Shown: positions 1 through 12,648, numbered from the stretch's first letter. The stretch is 64,000 nt of DNA from Manis javanica (GCF_040802235.1 NC_133167.1:40980001-41044000); one strand, 5' to 3'. Made by a program: numbers and translations. The notes: generated by a model not told the origin, from the letters alone.

Positions 1-687
1 CTGCCATTTTAAACAATATTTTCCTATCATTATGCTAAAGACGATGTATTTATGGAGAGCATTAAATGAATTCCATACTCTGTCCAAGCATAGATCAATT
101 TTACATACTGATATTTTCTTTTTCTCAATTGTAGGTTCATTATGTTCATTGTGTCTTATTTATTTAGACTATCAGCTTTATTTAGACTATCAAGATAGTC
201 AATGGATATTTTGTGACCAACAAAATATTAAATGAGATTTTTAAAAATCTGGTAGTAGCAAAATAGAGTTATGTATATGCACTGATGTTTGCAATATTAA
301 AAATCTAGTGTAAGTAGAATAAATATGAACCTCTCATATTTTTTTGCATGCATAGTTTGTATATGACTCATTGTTTGGTGTTTCTTTTGAACACACTGCC
401 ATATCAAAAGCTAAAAGTACCCTAAAGTGTGTCCCAAAATGGAGATGTATCTAAGTTGAAAACAATATGCTGTAACAGTCAAGATATAGTTGAAAATGAG
501 TAAATAAAAATTGAGTGTTTGAATATAATATTAGAATGTTACTTTGTGACCAGATCTTATTATAAACTAGTTATATGTCAAGATCAGATTTCAGTTAGAA
601 GAAATAATTTAATAAAGTGAATACTTTATAATTCTAAAACCAAAGGAGATTGAACTCAAAAGGGAGAAACTTGAGAATGTAAGAGTT
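1..687. other. AT-rich intergenic DNA, no gene seen
   Basis: Low-GC sequence with only short chance open frames. Nothing recognisable was found. Confidence 0.6.
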
Positions 688-845
688 CTCTGTGGCATCT
701 TACTACACTGATGGACAGGGACTGCAATGGCTTATGTGGGAGGGGGGAACTCGATAATAAGGGTGCATGTAATAACCACATTGTTTTTCTTGTGAAATCT
801 TCATAAGAGTGTATATCAATGATACCTTAATAAAAAACCAGAAGA
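688..845 (+). repeat. 5'-truncated L1 3' tail
   Basis: It contains the tail phrase CATCTTACTACACTGATGGA, which this L1 lineage shows again at 4600 and 35520, and ends at CCTTAATAAAAAACC. TAAGAGTT occurs on both sides (680-687 and about 849-856), a short candidate target-site duplication. Confidence 0.75.
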
Positions 846-959
846 ATTAAGAGTTATATACACATGCATGTACTTTCATATCCAAATACACTAAATCATA
901 TGATTTCTCCACTACATTATTAATATGATCAATTACTATGACAGATTTTCAAAGAGCAA

Positions 960-2420
960 ACCTATTGCCAGATTTCTGTTTAATAATATTTTGTTAGGGA
1001 TTTTACACATATTTCATGAATGATATGGATCTTTGGTTTACTTTTTTCTTGTCTCCTATTTTTGCTGTCAGGTTAATACTAACGTCAGTTGCATATTCAG
1101 TTTCTATTTTATTTTGTGTTTATCTGGTAAAGTGTGTCTCTCCAGGAATGTGCTTATTTTATCAAAGGTTTTATATTTATTGCCATAAACTTATTCCTGG
1201 TAAAATTTTTAGTAACTTTTAATATCCATAGGCTCTGTAGTGAGTTCCTGCTATTATTCTTCACATTAGCAATTTGTATTTTTTTCTGTGTTGATCAACC
1301 TGGCTAGAAATTTGTCAAATTTATTGAGCATTTCAAATATCCACCTTTCTATTTCATTGTTTTTCCTTATTATTTGTCTGTTTTCCATCTTGATGGTTTC
1401 TGTTCTTATTCTTTCTTTCTAATTTGAGTGTCACTTGTCATTTCTAACTTAAATTGGAACCCTAAGTTAATGTTTTTATTCTTTAATTATTTCCTAATAT
1501 AAACATTTAAACTATAAAATCCCACATGTTAATATTCTGTATTTCAGTGTAACTTATTTCAAAGTATTTTTAATATTCTCTGTTTTCTTATTTGATGCAT
1601 GGTTTACTTAGAAGTGAATTATTTAATTCTAAAATATTTGTGAGTTTTCCAATAACGTTTTGTCGTTGTTTTCTAAATTAAATGCATTATAACCAAAGAA
1701 CATATACTGCAGGGTTTCAATTCATCTAAAATTTTTATCTTTTTTTTATGGCCCAATGTTTGTTCCTCCTATGTGTATTATGTTTTTGGTGGAAAGAATG
1801 TGTACTGTACTGTTATTGGTTAATCTAGTTATTATAAACATTTATATTTAATAAATATCACTAAATTTAAGGTAATTGGCAGTGTCATTTATATGTTTTA
1901 TATATATACTGAATTTTTGGCTTTTCAATAACTCAGAGTGATGGACTTCTTAACTCATATTGTGCAGTTGCGCATTTATTCTTTTAGTTTTGTCAAATAT
2001 TCCTTCATGTAATCATAAGCCCTGGTTTATGTGAAATACATTTGTGATCGTTATTTTTTGAAGATTTTGACTTACTAGTTGCTATAAAAGTGTCTTTTCA
2101 TATATTTTAATATTTTTTGTCCTTAAATCTATTTTATCTGAGACTTCTTATAAAAAAGATTAGGAAGTTATTGTATTATTATTAGCAAGGTATTGTTATC
2201 ATATTACTTATAGGGAATCATATACTTGTCTTATTTTTTTATACAGTTGGATAATCTGTTTTGAAATATTTAGAACACTTATAATGAAACTTTTGATATG
2301 ATTTGGTTTAATTTTACCACTACTTATTTTCTAATTTTCCCATTTATTTTTCTTAATATTTTATCTCCTACTATTAGATAAAATAGAACATGAAAATGAT
2401 ATTGCATACTATGTATAAAT
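960..2420 (-). repeat. Ancient L1 fragment (ORF2 endonuclease to RT part, antisense)
   Basis: Heavily mutated, but the + strand reads like the complement of L1 ORF2. Examples are GTCAAATTTATTGAGCAT, followed by a Leu/Ile-rich stretch, the CCAAAGAACATATACTGCAG region near 1696, and TCCTTAAATCTATTTTATCT near 2121. All frames are broken. Limits are approximate. Confidence 0.6.
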
Positions 2421-2559
2421 ATATGGAAGCAAAATGATATATATATTATATCTATGTGTGTACATATGTATTTTATATAAAATAAAGATGGGTGATAAGC
2501 CCAAGTATCTTCATTATATTGTATTCTGTTTTTCCCACATAGTAAATATATTTCTTTTA

Positions 2560-3655
2560 TTTTTCCAGCCTATATTGAAGAACAATTAACAAATAAAAGT
2601 ATATATTTAAGGAGTACACCATGATGATTTGATATAGATACACTTTATGAAATGATTACCGCAATGAAGCTAATCACCCATCCATCATTTCACATAGTTA
2701 CAATTTTTTTTGCATGTGGTAAGAATACTTAAGATTTACCCTCTTAGCATATTTCAAATATGCAGTATAATATAGCCACCATGCTGTACTTTAGTACACA
2801 AGTTCACAAAACTTATTAATAAACAAAATTTGCACCTTTTTCCAACATCTCTCCACTTCCCCCACCCCCTACTCTTGACAGCTACAATTCTACTCTCTGC
2901 TTCTATGGGTCTGCCTGTTTTAGATTCCAAATATGAGTGAAGTCATACATTTGTCTTTTTGCTTCTGGCTTGTTTCACTTACCATAATGTCCTCAAGTTT
3001 CATCTGTGTTATTGCAAATGACAGGATTTCCCTTTCTTAATGCCTGAATAATATTCATTCATGTACACACACATATGTAATATATATGCATATGTATATC
3101 TACATATACATTTTTTTTTGGTGGAGTCTTCAGGGTTTTCTATATGTAAAGTTATATTATCTACAAACAGAGATGATCTAACTTTTTCCTTCCTGGTTAG
3201 GAGGCCTTTTATTCTTCTTCTTTAGTTTCTCTGGCTAGGGCTTCCAGTACTGTTTTGAATAGAAATAGTGAGCACAGGCACCCTTGTCTTGTTCCTGATC
3301 CTAAAGTAAAAGCTTTCATTTTTTTGCCACTATGGTGTTAATAGTGAGCTTGCCATATATTGCCTTTATTATGCTGATACATATTCCTTCCATAACTTAT
3401 TTGTTCAAAGTTTTTAATCATGAAAGGATGTTCAACCTTGTTAAATATTTTTTCTACATTTACTGAAAACATATGATTTTATCCTTTGTTAATATGGTGT
3501 ATTACATTTATTGCCTTATATATGTTGAACCATCCTTGCATCTTTGGGATAAATCCCACTCATCCAAGGTGTATGAATTTTGAATTACATTTTCTAGTAT
3601 TTTGTTGAGAATTTTTGTATTTACATTCATTAGGGATATTGACCCTCAATTTTCA
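2560..3655 (-). repeat. Ancient L1 fragment (3' end and RT part, antisense)
   Basis: 2560-3060 resembles an old L1 3' end read backwards (CACCCATCCATCATTTCACA; CCCTACTCTTGACAGCTAC). After an AT/CA-rich simple-repeat stretch (3060-3118), 3119-3655 is complementary to the RT region (GGTTAATAGTGAGC-like; ACCATCCTTGCATC; TTCATTAGGGATATTG). An internal part of ORF2 is missing between the two. Confidence 0.7.
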
Positions 3656-4170
3656 AATGGCCAACAAGCAAATGAAAAGCTGCATAAAATCACTAATCAT
3701 CAGGGAAATACATCAAAATCACAATAAAATATACTGTTATGATGGCTACTGTAAAAAAGACAAGAGACAACAAATGTTGGTAAGAATGTGGAGAAAAGGA
3801 TACCCTTGTATACTGTTGGGGGGAATGTAAATTGTTATAGCCATTATGCAAAAGAGTATGGAGGTCCTCAAATAATTAATAATAGAACTACCTTATGATT
3901 CACCAGTCCCACTTCTGTGCATATATATATCCAAAGAAAATGAAAGCATATTCTAGAAGAGATATCTGCAATCACATGTTTATTGCAGCATTATTTAAAA
4001 TAGCTAAGACCTAAGTAGCAATTGACAGATGAATGGGCAAATATGTATTTATTACCTCACCATTGTGTCAGTGGATATGGGACACACAAACTCTATTAAT
4101 ATATGCATGTTGTTACAATGCATTTAAAAAGATCACAATCCTTTAAAAAAAGAATAAAGAGTTATTTTAA
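3656..4170 (+). repeat. L1 ORF2 C-terminal/3' fragment, opposite orientation to its neighbour
   Basis: It reads in the sense direction as a decayed L1 ORF2 end: AAATGGCCAACAAGCA, CTAATCATCAGGGAAATA, GTTGGTAAGAATGTGGAG, TTTATTGCAGCATTATTT. It abuts the antisense RT fragment at about 3650. An A-rich stretch follows near 4120-4160. Confidence 0.7.
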
Positions 4171-4522
4171 TAAAGACATTTTAACACAGAAACAAAGTTT
4201 TAAAAATATTAGTTTATGTTTCTAGGTTGTCATTTTAAAACACAATTGAATAATTGTGTAGATTTTTTTACCAGGATTTCTATTACTGAAGTTGCAATTC
4301 AATTCATTTATTTTGCAACTGTCATTTCACTCATTTTTCCTACAGAGACACGAACAGTAAATTATAATTCTCATTGCATAAAATCACAAAATCAGCTTAT
4401 ATAAGACTTTAAAGAAAAATCGTGTTATGGGAAAAAGTTTCACTATACAACTTAGATATGTGTTATTTAAACAATTAACTCCTTAATAAGCTTCATAAGA
4501 TGGGAATTATCTTTTCTTAAAA

Positions 4523-4767
4523 CTTACCTTTCTGTAGCACACATAATGTAGGTGGGTCACGGGGAAGGCAGTACAGCATGGAGAAGACAAGCAGTGACTC
4601 TATAGCATCTTACTATGCTCATGGACAGTGACTGCAGTGATGTGCATGGGGGGGACTTGATAATATAGGTGAATGTTGTAACCACAATGTTGCTCATGTG
4701 AAACCTTCATAAGATTGTATTTCAATGATACCTTAATTAAAAAAATTTTTTTAAAGCTTACCTTTCT
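4523..4767 (+). repeat. 5'-truncated L1 tail with target-site duplication
   Basis: The duplication CTTACCTTTCT is present at 4523-4533 and 4757-4767. The body, 4534-4756, is the last 220 bp of an L1 3'UTR ending CCTTAATTAAAAAAA. Confidence 0.85.
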
Positions 4768-5945
4768 ACAGAAGTATTGCTTACTGAATCCCTAGATGTA
4801 ATTTATAGTAAGTATATGGACCCTTAGTTGCTGAGTTCCCCTCTGTCTGAAGGAAATTCAAGGCTGGAATCTGAGAGCAAAAGGTTCCAGGAAGGGACCT
4901 GGATTGCCTTTCCCTGAGCTTCATCTGAACATTCCTTAGTGAACTTCCCTGCCCAGCTGCTGCTGATTAGGTGTAAGAGTTCTCTGCTGTTCAGTACAAA
5001 GGTTATGCTCTGGAGCAACGTATTATCAATGAGTCATTTCCTCCAATTCTTATACTTTCCTGAATATTTCTCGCTTCAGCTATCCATGGAAGACCCTAAA
5101 TCAACTTACTGCTGATTCTCCCTGATACTCTTTAGTGTATAGAATCATTTTATTGCATACTTTGCTATCTTGAATATTTACATACTGTTTGCTTATTCCT
5201 TTTGTGTATTTTGTTGTGGAATAGTTGTCTAGCTCTATTTTTAGAACAGGTAACAATTTTGTAAACTATCTCTTGGATATTACATAGCAAGTATGAATGT
5301 GACATTAATTTCATAGGGAATAGTGTATTAAAAGTTTTTAATTTCTTAGGTATGCAAAAATAGAACTTCAGGAGACTTCTTTAAAATATCTAGTAACACA
5401 AAAAATCTAATTCTTTTCCTAAACCACACCCATTGTACCTCTGTATACCTCATGTTACCAAATTATTCTAGTAAAAACTTTCCCCAAGAGATTGGAAAGG
5501 CAAGAGGAGACAAGAAGTAGATCTCGCATTAACTGATTATGCTGTGTTTTTCTTTCGTTAAGTAACTTTCTTTTGTGATAATATAAAGTGCCTTATTTAG
5601 GTAATATTTGGAGGCTTATTGAATATTTTGGGTACATGGGATTGTATTGTTACTCTTAGTACCTTAGAACATAAAAATAATTCTAGCTTTCAAGATGCCT
5701 TCATACACATAGAATCTGTGATCCTAAATGCTTTCACAAGTGTTTTGTTTTTTTATGGAATGTATCAACTCTGAAATGTTTGTTTATTGTGATTAATCTC
5801 ATATTTCTACAAATGAAATGTTATAAATGTAAAACATTGGAAAATTAGAAAGAAAATACACTCGTCTTTATATTTTTTGTACACATAGTTTCTTCATACA
5901 TATTTTTTCCCTTTTCTTTAAGAAAAGTCAAATATATTGCCTGAT
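4768..5945. other. Intergenic DNA, no feature recognised
   Basis: Nothing beyond short chance open frames and AT-rich sequence was seen. Confidence 0.5.
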
Positions 5946-6276
5946 ATATACAGTTAAATTTTTTTTTAGATAATTATTTTTTATTGAAGGGTAGTTGACA
6001 TATACAGTAGTACATTAGTTTCAGGTGTACAACACAGTGATTGAACATTAATATACATGATAGTTCAAGGTACCAGCTATCACCATACCAAGTTTCTCAC
6101 AATATTTTGACTATATTCCTTATGCTATACATTATATCCCGGTTGCTTACTTATTTTACAATTGGAAGTGTGTACTTTATTTTATTTTATTTATTCATTC
6201 ATTTATTTATTTATTTTGTGAGGGCATCTCTCCTATTTTTTTTGATCAAATGGTTGTTAATATACAGTTAAATTTT
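5946..6276 (-). mobile_element. Composite L1-tail insertion with 17-bp target-site duplication
   Basis: The direct repeat ATATACAGTTAAATTTT lies at 5946-5962 and 6260-6276. Between them, read on the minus strand, are about 40 bp of the young L1 extra 3' end (6259-6218), an A/ATAAA-rich linker (6217-6175), then about 200 bp of a different, older-type L1 3' end (about 6174-5970) and a poly(A). Two different L1 3' ends are thus carried in a single insertion. Confidence 0.75.
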
Positions 6277-9200
6277 ATCTGAGATAAGCAACAAATGCAG
6301 TTTAGCAGATGCAGCTGTGAAGGCCAGTGAGTTAAGTGAAAGCCGCAGACCATCAGGGACACCGCAAGAGAAAAATGAAGCTCCTCCCCCGTCGCCCTTC
6401 CCCTCTCCGCGGCCATTTCCGGTTTCCCCTCTCCTCCGGGTGAGATGATACTACCTTCCCGGTGAGGGGTTTTGTGCCCAGCATCCTCTGAAGTCTGCAA
6501 GGCAATCAGTGTTCGGCAGCATCCGTCTCTGTGGTTGCGGAAGTCACAGCTTAAAACCCGAGAAAGAGGAAATCTTCGATACTAGTCTTTACCATAAATC
6601 CTTAAGCAGTTGCAAATTATTTCCTACCTCATCCATTCTGAATCTTAAAAACACATTCCAATCATTGCCGTCTTGCCTTCCATTTTTTGCTCTGACTTTT
6701 GCTCCTACATATGGGCACAAATTTTACAAGTTTCAATTGATTTTACCAATATCATGCATTTATTTTTAATTTTTAATTTAGGATTTCAAGGTAAGAGTCA
6801 CAAAGGAGGGTTTTGGGCATTGCAGCTGACTAAAATAAAATATTTACCATTTTCTCTTTCCTTAACTTTCTGTCTTCCTTAGAAAAGGTGAATATAGTAG
6901 TAAGAAAAGTAGAAAACCCCATGGACCAAACACCAGGACAATATGAAAGTGACCAAAATGGACTTACAATTTCCGCAAATGAGTGGCAAAACATACTTTT
7001 TCAATGCTCATTTTATTTCTCTTACTCTCACCCTAATATAAAATATTAAGGATTCTAGTGTTCAACAGAGGGAAGTTACATGCATACCTTAAAACAAATT
7101 TTAATCTATGTACGTATTATTATTGCTGTGCATACATACATATATACTTTCAAACAAATCTAGGGACATCCAGAAATCCACAATTATTACAAAGATCTTC
7201 CTGATTACAAAGTTGCTAACATCACAGAATCTGTAACCCAATATACCAAGGTTTGTAGGACATATTGATCCACTTATTTACATATTTGGGGATGTTTTAG
7301 TGGTAATTTTAAATATTTATTTCTTAAATGCAGTTCCCAAGACTGTATATAATATGAATATTTTAAAAAGACAATTTGACATTGCATATTAGAAATTTGA
7401 AAATGGACATTGTACTGTTATGTACTAAGGCTTATGTTCTTTGAAAATATACTGCAGTCTTTATAATGTCATTGTTATATCTTATGTTATTTATACATTA
7501 CATATGTATTTTTACTTTTGTTATTAGGTATACAATGTTACGTGCAATATATTAAAATCAAGCAATGTATTAAATCTCATCTGGAAGGACTACCTTACGG
7601 AAAAACATAAGCCTTTTAATCTTTGATGTGGTACATTCACCATCTGGTGGTAACTCACTAGAAACCTAGTCCAGGCAGTAAATAAAAACTCATCTAAAAG
7701 GTATTTTGGCAATTACTTACAAAGAAAAATACAGGATGTGTAATGTTTTTTATTTCCTTAAAACCACTTTTATTTTTGTTATATAAAACAATAATTCTCA
7801 AAAGAAACAATAGAAAATAAAAATAATAATAGAGAAGTACTGAGCCTCCCATATTTTCACCACCACCCAAATATAACCATTCTTAACGTTTTGGGTAGAT
7901 ATTCTTCTAGAATGTTTCTGTGCATATATACACACATTTCTCTAACAGAAAATATTTGTTTTTAAATTTTTCTATTTCATTAATGTTCCTATTTATCAGC
8001 TGCTATTTGAATCGATATTCTGGGCATGGATACCAGCTGATGATCTGAGATATAAACCACCATTGTCTGCCCAATTCGTATAATCTTAGAACCCACAAAC
8101 ATCTCCAGGACCCAGACAGATGATTAAGCCCCATGGCTTCTGGATTTAAGGTGACACACTCGTAGCTGAGAAAAGTTAAGTTAGACTTATCAGCTTGCTC
8201 TGCTGAATTTAGAAAGTGAGAAGCAGAAAACAGCCTTGGCCAGTTAGCAAGGGGAACAAAAGCAAAATGAATAAGCAAATAACTATTTAAAAGCCATACT
8301 GTGAGATGATGTCGTGAAGTAGAGTTGGGTCAGACAAGACTCTTGCAAGTCATGTAAATGTGAAGGTGCAGAAAAGATACCGGGAGCCAGACATGTTTTC
8401 TCTGATCCAATGGCCATGCTTCAAAGGGATATTGTTAGAATTCAAATCTGATTAGATCTTATTTCTCCCTAAATACTCTTTAAAGGTGGCTTTACAGGCC
8501 CTTCCTGATTTGATGCCATCCTTCCTTTCCAGTGCCACTATTAGAATGCTGGAGTCACATGTTTTGTTCCATCTGTGCAGAGCTGTCCTCTAAGATAATC
8601 ACTTCTTCTAAGAAACGTCTGTTTCCTAGATTGTGACAGGTGAACCTGCCATGTGCTTCCATTCCACCATGTAACCTCCAAGACTGCAGGACCCAGTAAC
8701 TAATACAGCACCTGGATCATAACAGGCTCCCAATGACTAGACAAAGCACCAAGAGAAAAGTAGACATTCCATAAATCTTCATGAGATTACATGCAGCCAA
8801 GGAAAAAGGGAGATAGAAGAAAGGGCACCCAGATGTGCTTCCCCGGCTAATCTTTTTCAGATCCAATTTTGATGTATGTGATCCTTTCAATAACTCCAAA
8901 AATGCATTTGGCTCAGTCCTGTTTGTTGGGTTGCACATGATGATTAGGACAAGCATACAGAAAGGTGAGGGTAAGAAAAATAATGAACAAATGTGGTAGA
9001 GTGCAGTGATATGAGGGCAGCTCTGGGTGTGCCAGCCTGCAGCAGGCAGTCTCAGCCAAGGGAGAAGAAGCCTGATGGGCAGCAGGCATATGACTTCTGG
9101 TATGCAAGCACTCTTGCCAGGGGTGCCATAGCCCACTATGAACACATGGGGATGTGGTCTAGAGTAGATAGCTGTGGCCAGCTGGCTGGCAGATGCCAGT

Positions 9201-9756
9201 TGTTTTCCTCAGCAGTGACCACCTGGGGCTCCTTGGGGCCAGAGTGACTGGGTTGGCTGACATGGGAAGTGGGTATTTACTAACTGGTTTGGAAAGTATT
9301 TCAATGTCTTAACAATTATATGGCCACAATGGTGTTTACTCACTGACTATCAACCTGCAGGAGGGCATATTTAACTTGCTCTGGGCACTAAGCAAGAGAG
9401 AAGGAAAAGTTTCCAGATTTCCTTACTCAGCTAGTGCATCTCCAAAACTCTGGGGGTCTCTGAGGCCACTCATCCATACCTATAGTAAAAGAAGAAAATA
9501 GTAAATGTCTTAAGAGAAATGCTATTGGGTCACAAGCCCTGCAGTTATCTCATATTGCCCAACTAGTTATATAGAAGGAAAGGCATTGATACCCTTTTGG
9601 GACCAGTTAGTTGAGATCAACATTGTCCTCTGGAGTCATTTCCTACACTCCTTGTTAGTAATAGTTGAATGAGGCCTTACTGCTAGGCCTCCAGTTGTAT
9701 CAGCCAATTCCTTTTGCCTGGGAAGACACCTGGCACTTTGCACAGATGTTCTATGT
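6277..9756. other. Intergenic DNA with one CpG-rich patch (6300-6560)
   Basis: No gene was recognised. 6300-6560 is distinctly richer in GC and CpG than its surroundings and includes CTCCGCGGCCATTTCCGG and a donor-like CCGGGTGAGA at 6437. The rest is AT-rich. A 142-codon minus-strand open frame at 8717-9145 has no recognisable motif, and its codon use and overlap with other chance frames argue against a gene. Confidence 0.5.
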
Positions 9757-10090
9757 TCTGTGCATCCTGTTCTCTACATCTTCACCAAAGCTTGTTATTG
9801 TCTCTTTTTGATTATAGCCATCTTGTTGGGTGTGAAATCATATCTCATATGGTTTTGATTTGTTCTTCCCTGATGGCTAATCATGTTGAGTATCTTTCAT
9901 ATAATTATTCATCATTTATATATCTTCTTTGGAGAACTGTCTATTCAGATCCATTGCCCATTTTTCAACTGGGTCATCTTTTTATTATTGGATTGTAACA
10001 GTTTTTTATGTATTCTAGATGCAAGCTTCTTGTCAAATATATTATTTGCAAAAACTTCTTCCTATTCTGTGGTTTGTCTGTAACTAGAAT
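9757..10090 (-). repeat. Ancient L1 ORF2 3' fragment
   Basis: Antisense L1 text: AGCCATCTTGTTGGGTGTGA, GGAGAACTGTCTATTCAGAT, CCATTGCCCATTTTTCAA, TTGTCAAATATATTATTTGC. All frames are broken. Confidence 0.8.
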
Positions 10091-10179
10091 TCTTAGTCTA
10101 AAGTAATACAAACACTTCTGAAAAGAGTCTTGGATTATAAAATTTACCCAATTTCATTAAACTGTTATGAGTACTAGCA

Positions 10180-10330
10180 GCAGGACAGGACTGACTACAT
10201 AATTTGCAAAGCCTAGTGCAAAATGAAAATGCAGAACCCTGTGTTAAAAAATTTTAAAAGAGCATTAAACCAAATGTGGGGCCCTTCTATGCAAGGGGCC
10301 TTGTGGGACACAGGTTACATGGATGTGAAG
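10180..10330. repeat. Probable ancient DNA-transposon fragment, family not fixed
   Basis: The sequence around AGTGCAAAATGAAAATGC and GGGGCCCTTCTATGCAAGGG resembles a common mammalian interspersed repeat that I cannot name with confidence. Confidence 0.35.
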
Positions 10331-10403
10331 CTAGGGAGATAAGGATTTGAATCTGTGATGCTTATTTGTCCTCTTTTCAGTGGGCATTTGGTAATATATT
10401 TAA

Positions 10404-10794
10404 CCTACTCTGAAGAAAGTGAAGGTTCCTATGGTCAGGATACTCACTTCACTATGCTTGGCTTGTTTGCTACACATGTGTGGGAAATACGTTATTATTG
10501 ACTCTATATAAAGAGCTCCTCCCATTGCAGGAGAGCAGATGCTGGAGTGGTGGTAGAATTTAGGACAGAGACTGAGATGGCTGCAGGGCCGGAGAGGCCC
10601 AGAGGGAGAGGCCGGCTTGCTGCATGCAGACTTGCTCTGAGTGGATGGGATTCTAGTGAATGACCTGCCACCGTGGGAATAAAGTTAGGTATAAACCCTT
10701 TCACCCAAAGAATGTTCTAGTGTCATTTTTTTTCAGTCTCATTGAATCCACAGTGAACTTGTCTGGGGCTGAAACCCATTGGCCAGACACCTAC
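10404..10794 (+). mobile_element. Solo LTR of an endogenous retrovirus (family A, copy 1)
   Basis: The LTR body 10409-10789 is flanked by CCTAC at 10404-10408 and 10790-10794, a 5-bp target-site duplication. A TATA box (CTATATAAAGAGCTC) is at 10503-10517 and a polyadenylation signal AATAAA follows at 10679-10684. The 3' end GGCCAGACA ends in CA. No internal retroviral genes accompany it. Related LTRs are at 12649, 34323 and 51093. Confidence 0.82.
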
Positions 10795-11429
10795 ATTAGA
10801 AAAGTAATTTTTGATCTAAGACTCGACAATATCTTCTTAAATGTCAACTTGTTAAGACGAATTCATTTAACTTTCCTCTCTCTGAAAATTCTTCACTGAA
10901 TTCCTTTTGGTAAATATGTCAATACTTTAGTGGTGATTAGATGTTTGCTGCTGGACATCTGGGCGCATCTGGATGCAGAGGAACATTCTTCTGAATCAAC
11001 AGTGGATCGTCAGGGATGAGTTAAATTGGTTTTCTTTCACAGTAAGCTACTTTCTGAATGTAATTATGCTTTCATATGATAACATGTAAACTTTTGGTTT
11101 AGTTGGTGAAGACTCTATATTATCTCTTAATGAGACAATTCTTATCTGTCACTCAGGAAGAATGGGAGAATCTATCTTTTCCAAGAAACTGGAAATTTCC
11201 TAATGTGAAAGAACCTCTGCTAGGTTAGGAATAAACTACATCAGTGTCCTCCTGTTACCAAGTGTATTTCATCTGTTTGATTCTCAAAGGAAAGAATACT
11301 AAATTTACATTTTTTAATTTAAAAATCTTAGAATTCCAGAAAATTTACGTCAATCCCTGGCTAGTCAAATTCCACAGGCCTCAAGCCCAGACCACTTGGG
11401 CTTTTCCTAAGACAGCCACTAGAGGGTAA

Positions 11430-11900
11430 CCTCTTTCCTCCCAGGCAGCCCGCGCCTGCTCTCTGCCCGCTCCTTTAGCCCTTGCGGCATCTCGCCTTCC
11501 GCCTTCGCCCCGGCCCCGCCGTTGACCGGCTAGGCCCCGCCCTGTCCCATCTCCCCGCCCCAGCTTATTTACGCAGAGCTTGTTTTCGTCCCGTCCTAAC
11601 GCGGCACAGTGGTAAATCTCACTACCGGTCTCTCTGGCCGCTTGGAGGACTTATCATCTATGCCCAAGACGCAGGGTGGCGCTAGGGGAGGTGCGACGAG
11701 CCGCCGAGCGTTTCGAACGCCGCGGTCTGTCATCCGGGCTCGCGAGTGTTTCAGCAATGGTTCTGCGCCCGGCGTGGAGGCTCATGTCCAGGTGAGTGAG
11801 CGGGCGGGCGGCCTAGGACAGGCTCCCGGCCTGCGTTCCCGAGGTGGAGAAGGAGCGAGGGTGGGGACTGCCAGGCCTCGAAGTTCTGAGTCGCTCTTGG
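11430..11900 (+). promoter_or_regulatory. HIBCH: CpG-island promoter of HIBCH
   Basis: A GC- and CpG-rich block in otherwise AT-rich DNA, surrounding coding exon 1. Two GC-box-like stretches lie at 11533-11543 and 11552-11562. The palindrome CTCGCGAG is at 11739-11746, 10 bases before the ATG, and resembles the CGCG-palindrome element of housekeeping promoters. No TATA box is visible, as expected for a ubiquitously expressed metabolic gene. The transcription start cannot be fixed by eye; a start between about 11560 and 11740 is inferred. No exon of a divergent gene is recognised on the minus strand here. Confidence 0.8.
11757..11791 (+). CDS. HIBCH: HIBCH coding exon 1 (start codon, N-terminus of mitochondrial presequence)
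   Basis: The ATG at 11757 opens MVLRPAWRLMSR, whose last residues WRLMSR match the N-terminus I recall for human HIBCH. The exon is 35 nt and ends in phase 2 at AG|GTGAGT, a strong donor. The Arg- and hydrophobic-rich start without acidic residues fits a mitochondrial targeting presequence. The context CAGCAATGG has G at +4 but C at -3, so it is only moderate for initiation. It sits inside the CpG island. The same stretch is open for much longer through the donor in another frame, but that read-through has no recognisable similarity. Confidence 0.93.
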
Positions 11901-12648
11901 AGGCACAGCTCGCAGACCCTAACCCCGGCGCTCCTGTGTCCCTTACTCTTCTTTCTGCTCTTACCCCTTCTCCTCTTAACTCCTGGCACCGTTTTTGGTG
12001 CGTCACCTTCATTTTCTGCCATTCAGGCTCTTTTTCAGCCTTGACCCGGCACTACTTTCTTTCCTTTTGACCCCCATTTCTTAATTTTCTGAAAAGTTGA
12101 GTATAGTTCGGGGGGCACGCAGCGTTTCAACTGGGAGGAATTTTGGGGCATGTTTGTGCAGTTACCGCTCGAGCTTTGCCAGTTATCTCACCTGTTGCTC
12201 AGAGTGTGTGTGATGCATCAGCTCTGTCGGATTCTCTGGCGCTAGTACACGTAGCCAGATTTTTCAGGCTAGTGTTGCAGACGCATGACGTGAGCAGACG
12301 CATGATGGAGCTTGGTGGAGTGTGTGTGTACACATTGTGTTTAACTTTTGAAAGTGCTACTCAGTGCAGCTTCGTAATTGGGTAGCAATTTTAGGAAGTT
12401 AGGCGGCCTCATTCTTGAAGCATACTGCCCGCCCCTATACATGATCCGGTAGCAGCTGTGACCACTTGAAGGGCCACCCATATTATTTCTTCAACAACGG
12501 AAATTTCTGGGCTCTTTAGCCTTTGAGTTTGCCTTGGTGGAAAGCAATGGGGGTATTTCTTTGACTTAAAAAGAATATTACTGCTTTAGGAGAAGGTGTC
12601 TAGTTGTTTAGCATTGTATCTACAGACATGGTTCTTGAATAAAGTATT

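Noticed and set aside
8717-9145. 142-codon minus-strand open frame
   Set aside because: No domain, no conserved motif, no promoter or splice context; overlapping open frames on both strands suggest chance.
1-11400. Search for the 5' end of INPP1, the expected head-to-head neighbour of HIBCH in human
   Set aside because: No INPP1 exon or second CpG-island promoter was recognised; in human the genes are over 20 kb apart, so it probably lies left of the window.
11609-12070. 153-codon open frame over HIBCH exon 1 and the start of intron 1
   Set aside because: It is open because of CpG-island composition, crosses the confirmed exon 1 donor in a different frame, and resembles no known protein.
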